From positions 1 to 14,826 of the forward strand of contig DFDI01000046.1 in the NCBI GenBank assembly GCA_002367635.1: 14,826 bases of DNA, read 5' to 3'. Positions 14,168 to 14,826 of the stretch are shown in pieces. The position numbers and the translations under genes were made by a program. The notes under the pieces are model-generated. The model made no database searches and had not been told where the DNA came from. It saw only the letters and a program-made list of their open reading frames with translations. This stretch comes from Betaproteobacteria bacterium UBA3031. Lineage in GTDB: Bacteria; Pseudomonadota; Gammaproteobacteria; Burkholderiales; Eutrophovitaceae. The stretch's first letter is position 1; every line of letters starts with the position of its first letter.

Positions 14168-14743
14168 ATGCCAATAAATGGAGTGACTTGCATCATTTTA
14201 GCCGGAGGACAAGGTAAGCGGATGGGCGGCAGGAATAAAGCATTGATTCCATTCGGAAATCACACGCTAATTGAGCATGCCATAGCAGCTTTAAAGCCTC
14301 AGGTCGACCAAATCATAATCAGTGCGAACCAAGATTTAGTGCGCCTCAAAAATTTAGGATACCTCATCATAGAAGATGAGATGAAGGATCAGGGACCTTT
14401 AATCGGGATCACTTCTGCCGCCAATTATGTCGGAACTCCTACGGTAGTGGTAACACCCTGTGACGTAATCAACATCCCGAAGGATTACGTACAAAAACTC
14501 ATTGCCAATCTTTATGCCAACACATCAGATATTGCAATCGCCAAAACACACAGTGGCATACAATACTTAAATTGCGCGCTAACTCTGAGAACGATTAATG
14601 ATTTAAAACTAAAGATAGCACTAGGCACTCGAAAGGTTTCCGACTGGCAGGCCCAGCTAAACACATCTTATGTTGAGTTTAATGATCATGACGGACAAAC
14701 ACCACTAATGAATCTTAACCTACCAGAAGATTTCGTAAGTTAA
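14168..14743 (+). CDS. mobA: Molybdenum cofactor guanylyltransferase MobA
   Basis: Transfers GMP from GTP to molybdenum cofactor, giving the MGD form required by FdsA. The 191-residue product has the nucleotide-binding loop LAGGQGKRMGG (11-21) followed by K24, then DQGPLIGI (74-81), the metal-binding TPCD (D99), and a C-terminal MNLNLPEDF corresponding to the NxNTPED motif. Two departures from the usual pattern: N23 where the family normally has Asp before the conserved lysine, and Leu for Thr in the C-terminal motif. The length matches the family. GGGGA lies 12 bases before the ATG, rather far. It stands alone on this strand, divergent from the MFS gene, and overlaps the end of a possible convergent frame. 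Confidence 0.95.
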   Translation: MPINGVTCIILAGGQGKRMGGRNKALIPFGNHTLIEHAIAALKPQVDQIIISANQDLVRLKNLGYLIIEDEMKDQGPLIGITSAANYVGTPTVVVTPCDVINIPKDYVQKLIANLYANTSDIAIAKTHSGIQYLNCALTLRTINDLKLKIALGTRKVSDWQAQLNTSYVEFNDHDGQTPLMNLNLPEDFVS

Positions 14744-14826
14744 GTTACGGTGGAATAACGCTTCCAAGGAAATAAGTTTAAGGTAATACGACCATCAAAC
14801 TCAGCGCTTTTAATTCGACTGATCAC
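14740..14826 (-). CDS. Possible C-terminal end of an unidentified convergent gene (cut by window edge)
   Basis: On the minus strand, 28 codons are open from the window edge to a TAA at 14742-14740, encoding a tail that includes IKSAEFDGRITLNLFPWKRY. The stop overlaps the mobA stop, as in tightly packed convergent genes, and the other frames here contain stops. I do not recognise the family, and a frame this short can be open by chance. Confidence 0.35.
   Translation of the reverse strand: MISRIKSAEFDGRITLNLFPWKRYSTVT

Noticed and set aside
1..14826. CRISPR arrays, tRNA or rRNA genes, transposase genes, integration sites
   Set aside because: No repeated spacers, no cloverleaf or rRNA-like stretches, no transposase motifs and no flanking direct repeats were seen; nearly all sequence is taken by recognisable metabolic genes.

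Overview
The window is a molybdenum-cofactor and formate-oxidation island from a bacterium, almost certainly a pseudomonadote (gamma- or betaproteobacterium-like). This rests on the fds gene order, an E. coli-type ModE operator and the presence of MoaD/MoaE, MobA and FdhD-type proteins. Base composition is moderate, genes are densely packed with short or ATGA overlaps, and no rRNA, tRNA, CRISPR or insertion sequence was seen.

Left part (1-2323, minus strand): a molybdate ABC transporter, modB followed by modC (modC is cut by the window edge), then upstream a moaD-moaE-modE-like operon. The 183-base gap between the modE-like gene and modB holds a good sigma70 promoter overlapped by a ModE-box and, downstream of it, a terminator-like hairpin. 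The periplasmic molybdate-binding gene modA, normally first in such an operon, is not there.

Centre-left (2485-5212, plus strand): moaA-moeA-msrB, divergent from moaD. MoaA starts cofactor synthesis, MoaD/MoaE make molybdopterin, MoeA inserts molybdenum, and MobA at the right end adds the nucleotide to give the guanine dinucleotide cofactor. moaC, mogA and moeB are not in the window.

Centre (5219-11173, minus strand): a complete fdsG-fdsB-fdsA-fdsC(fdhD)-fdsD operon for a soluble NAD+-linked, molybdenum-dependent formate dehydrogenase of the Cupriavidus/Rhodobacter type. The gene 5' to it and divergent encodes a regulator with a ModE-type winged helix fused to a periplasmic-binding-protein-like domain (FdsR-like). 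The 147-base gap between them carries a perfect 28-base palindrome and overlapping TATAAT boxes on both strands.

Right part (12413-14826): an oxalate/formate-type MFS transporter with a 41-codon small membrane protein directly downstream (minus strand), then mobA (plus strand), and possibly the end of an unidentified convergent gene. Taken together the genes plausibly take up molybdate, build the cofactor, assemble the enzyme (FdhD), move a small carboxylate such as formate or oxalate, and oxidise formate to CO2 while making NADH.

The most interesting points are the ModE-controlled promoter that fires into a terminator-like hairpin before modB where modA should be, the 28-base palindrome at the fds promoter, and the small MFS-associated protein.
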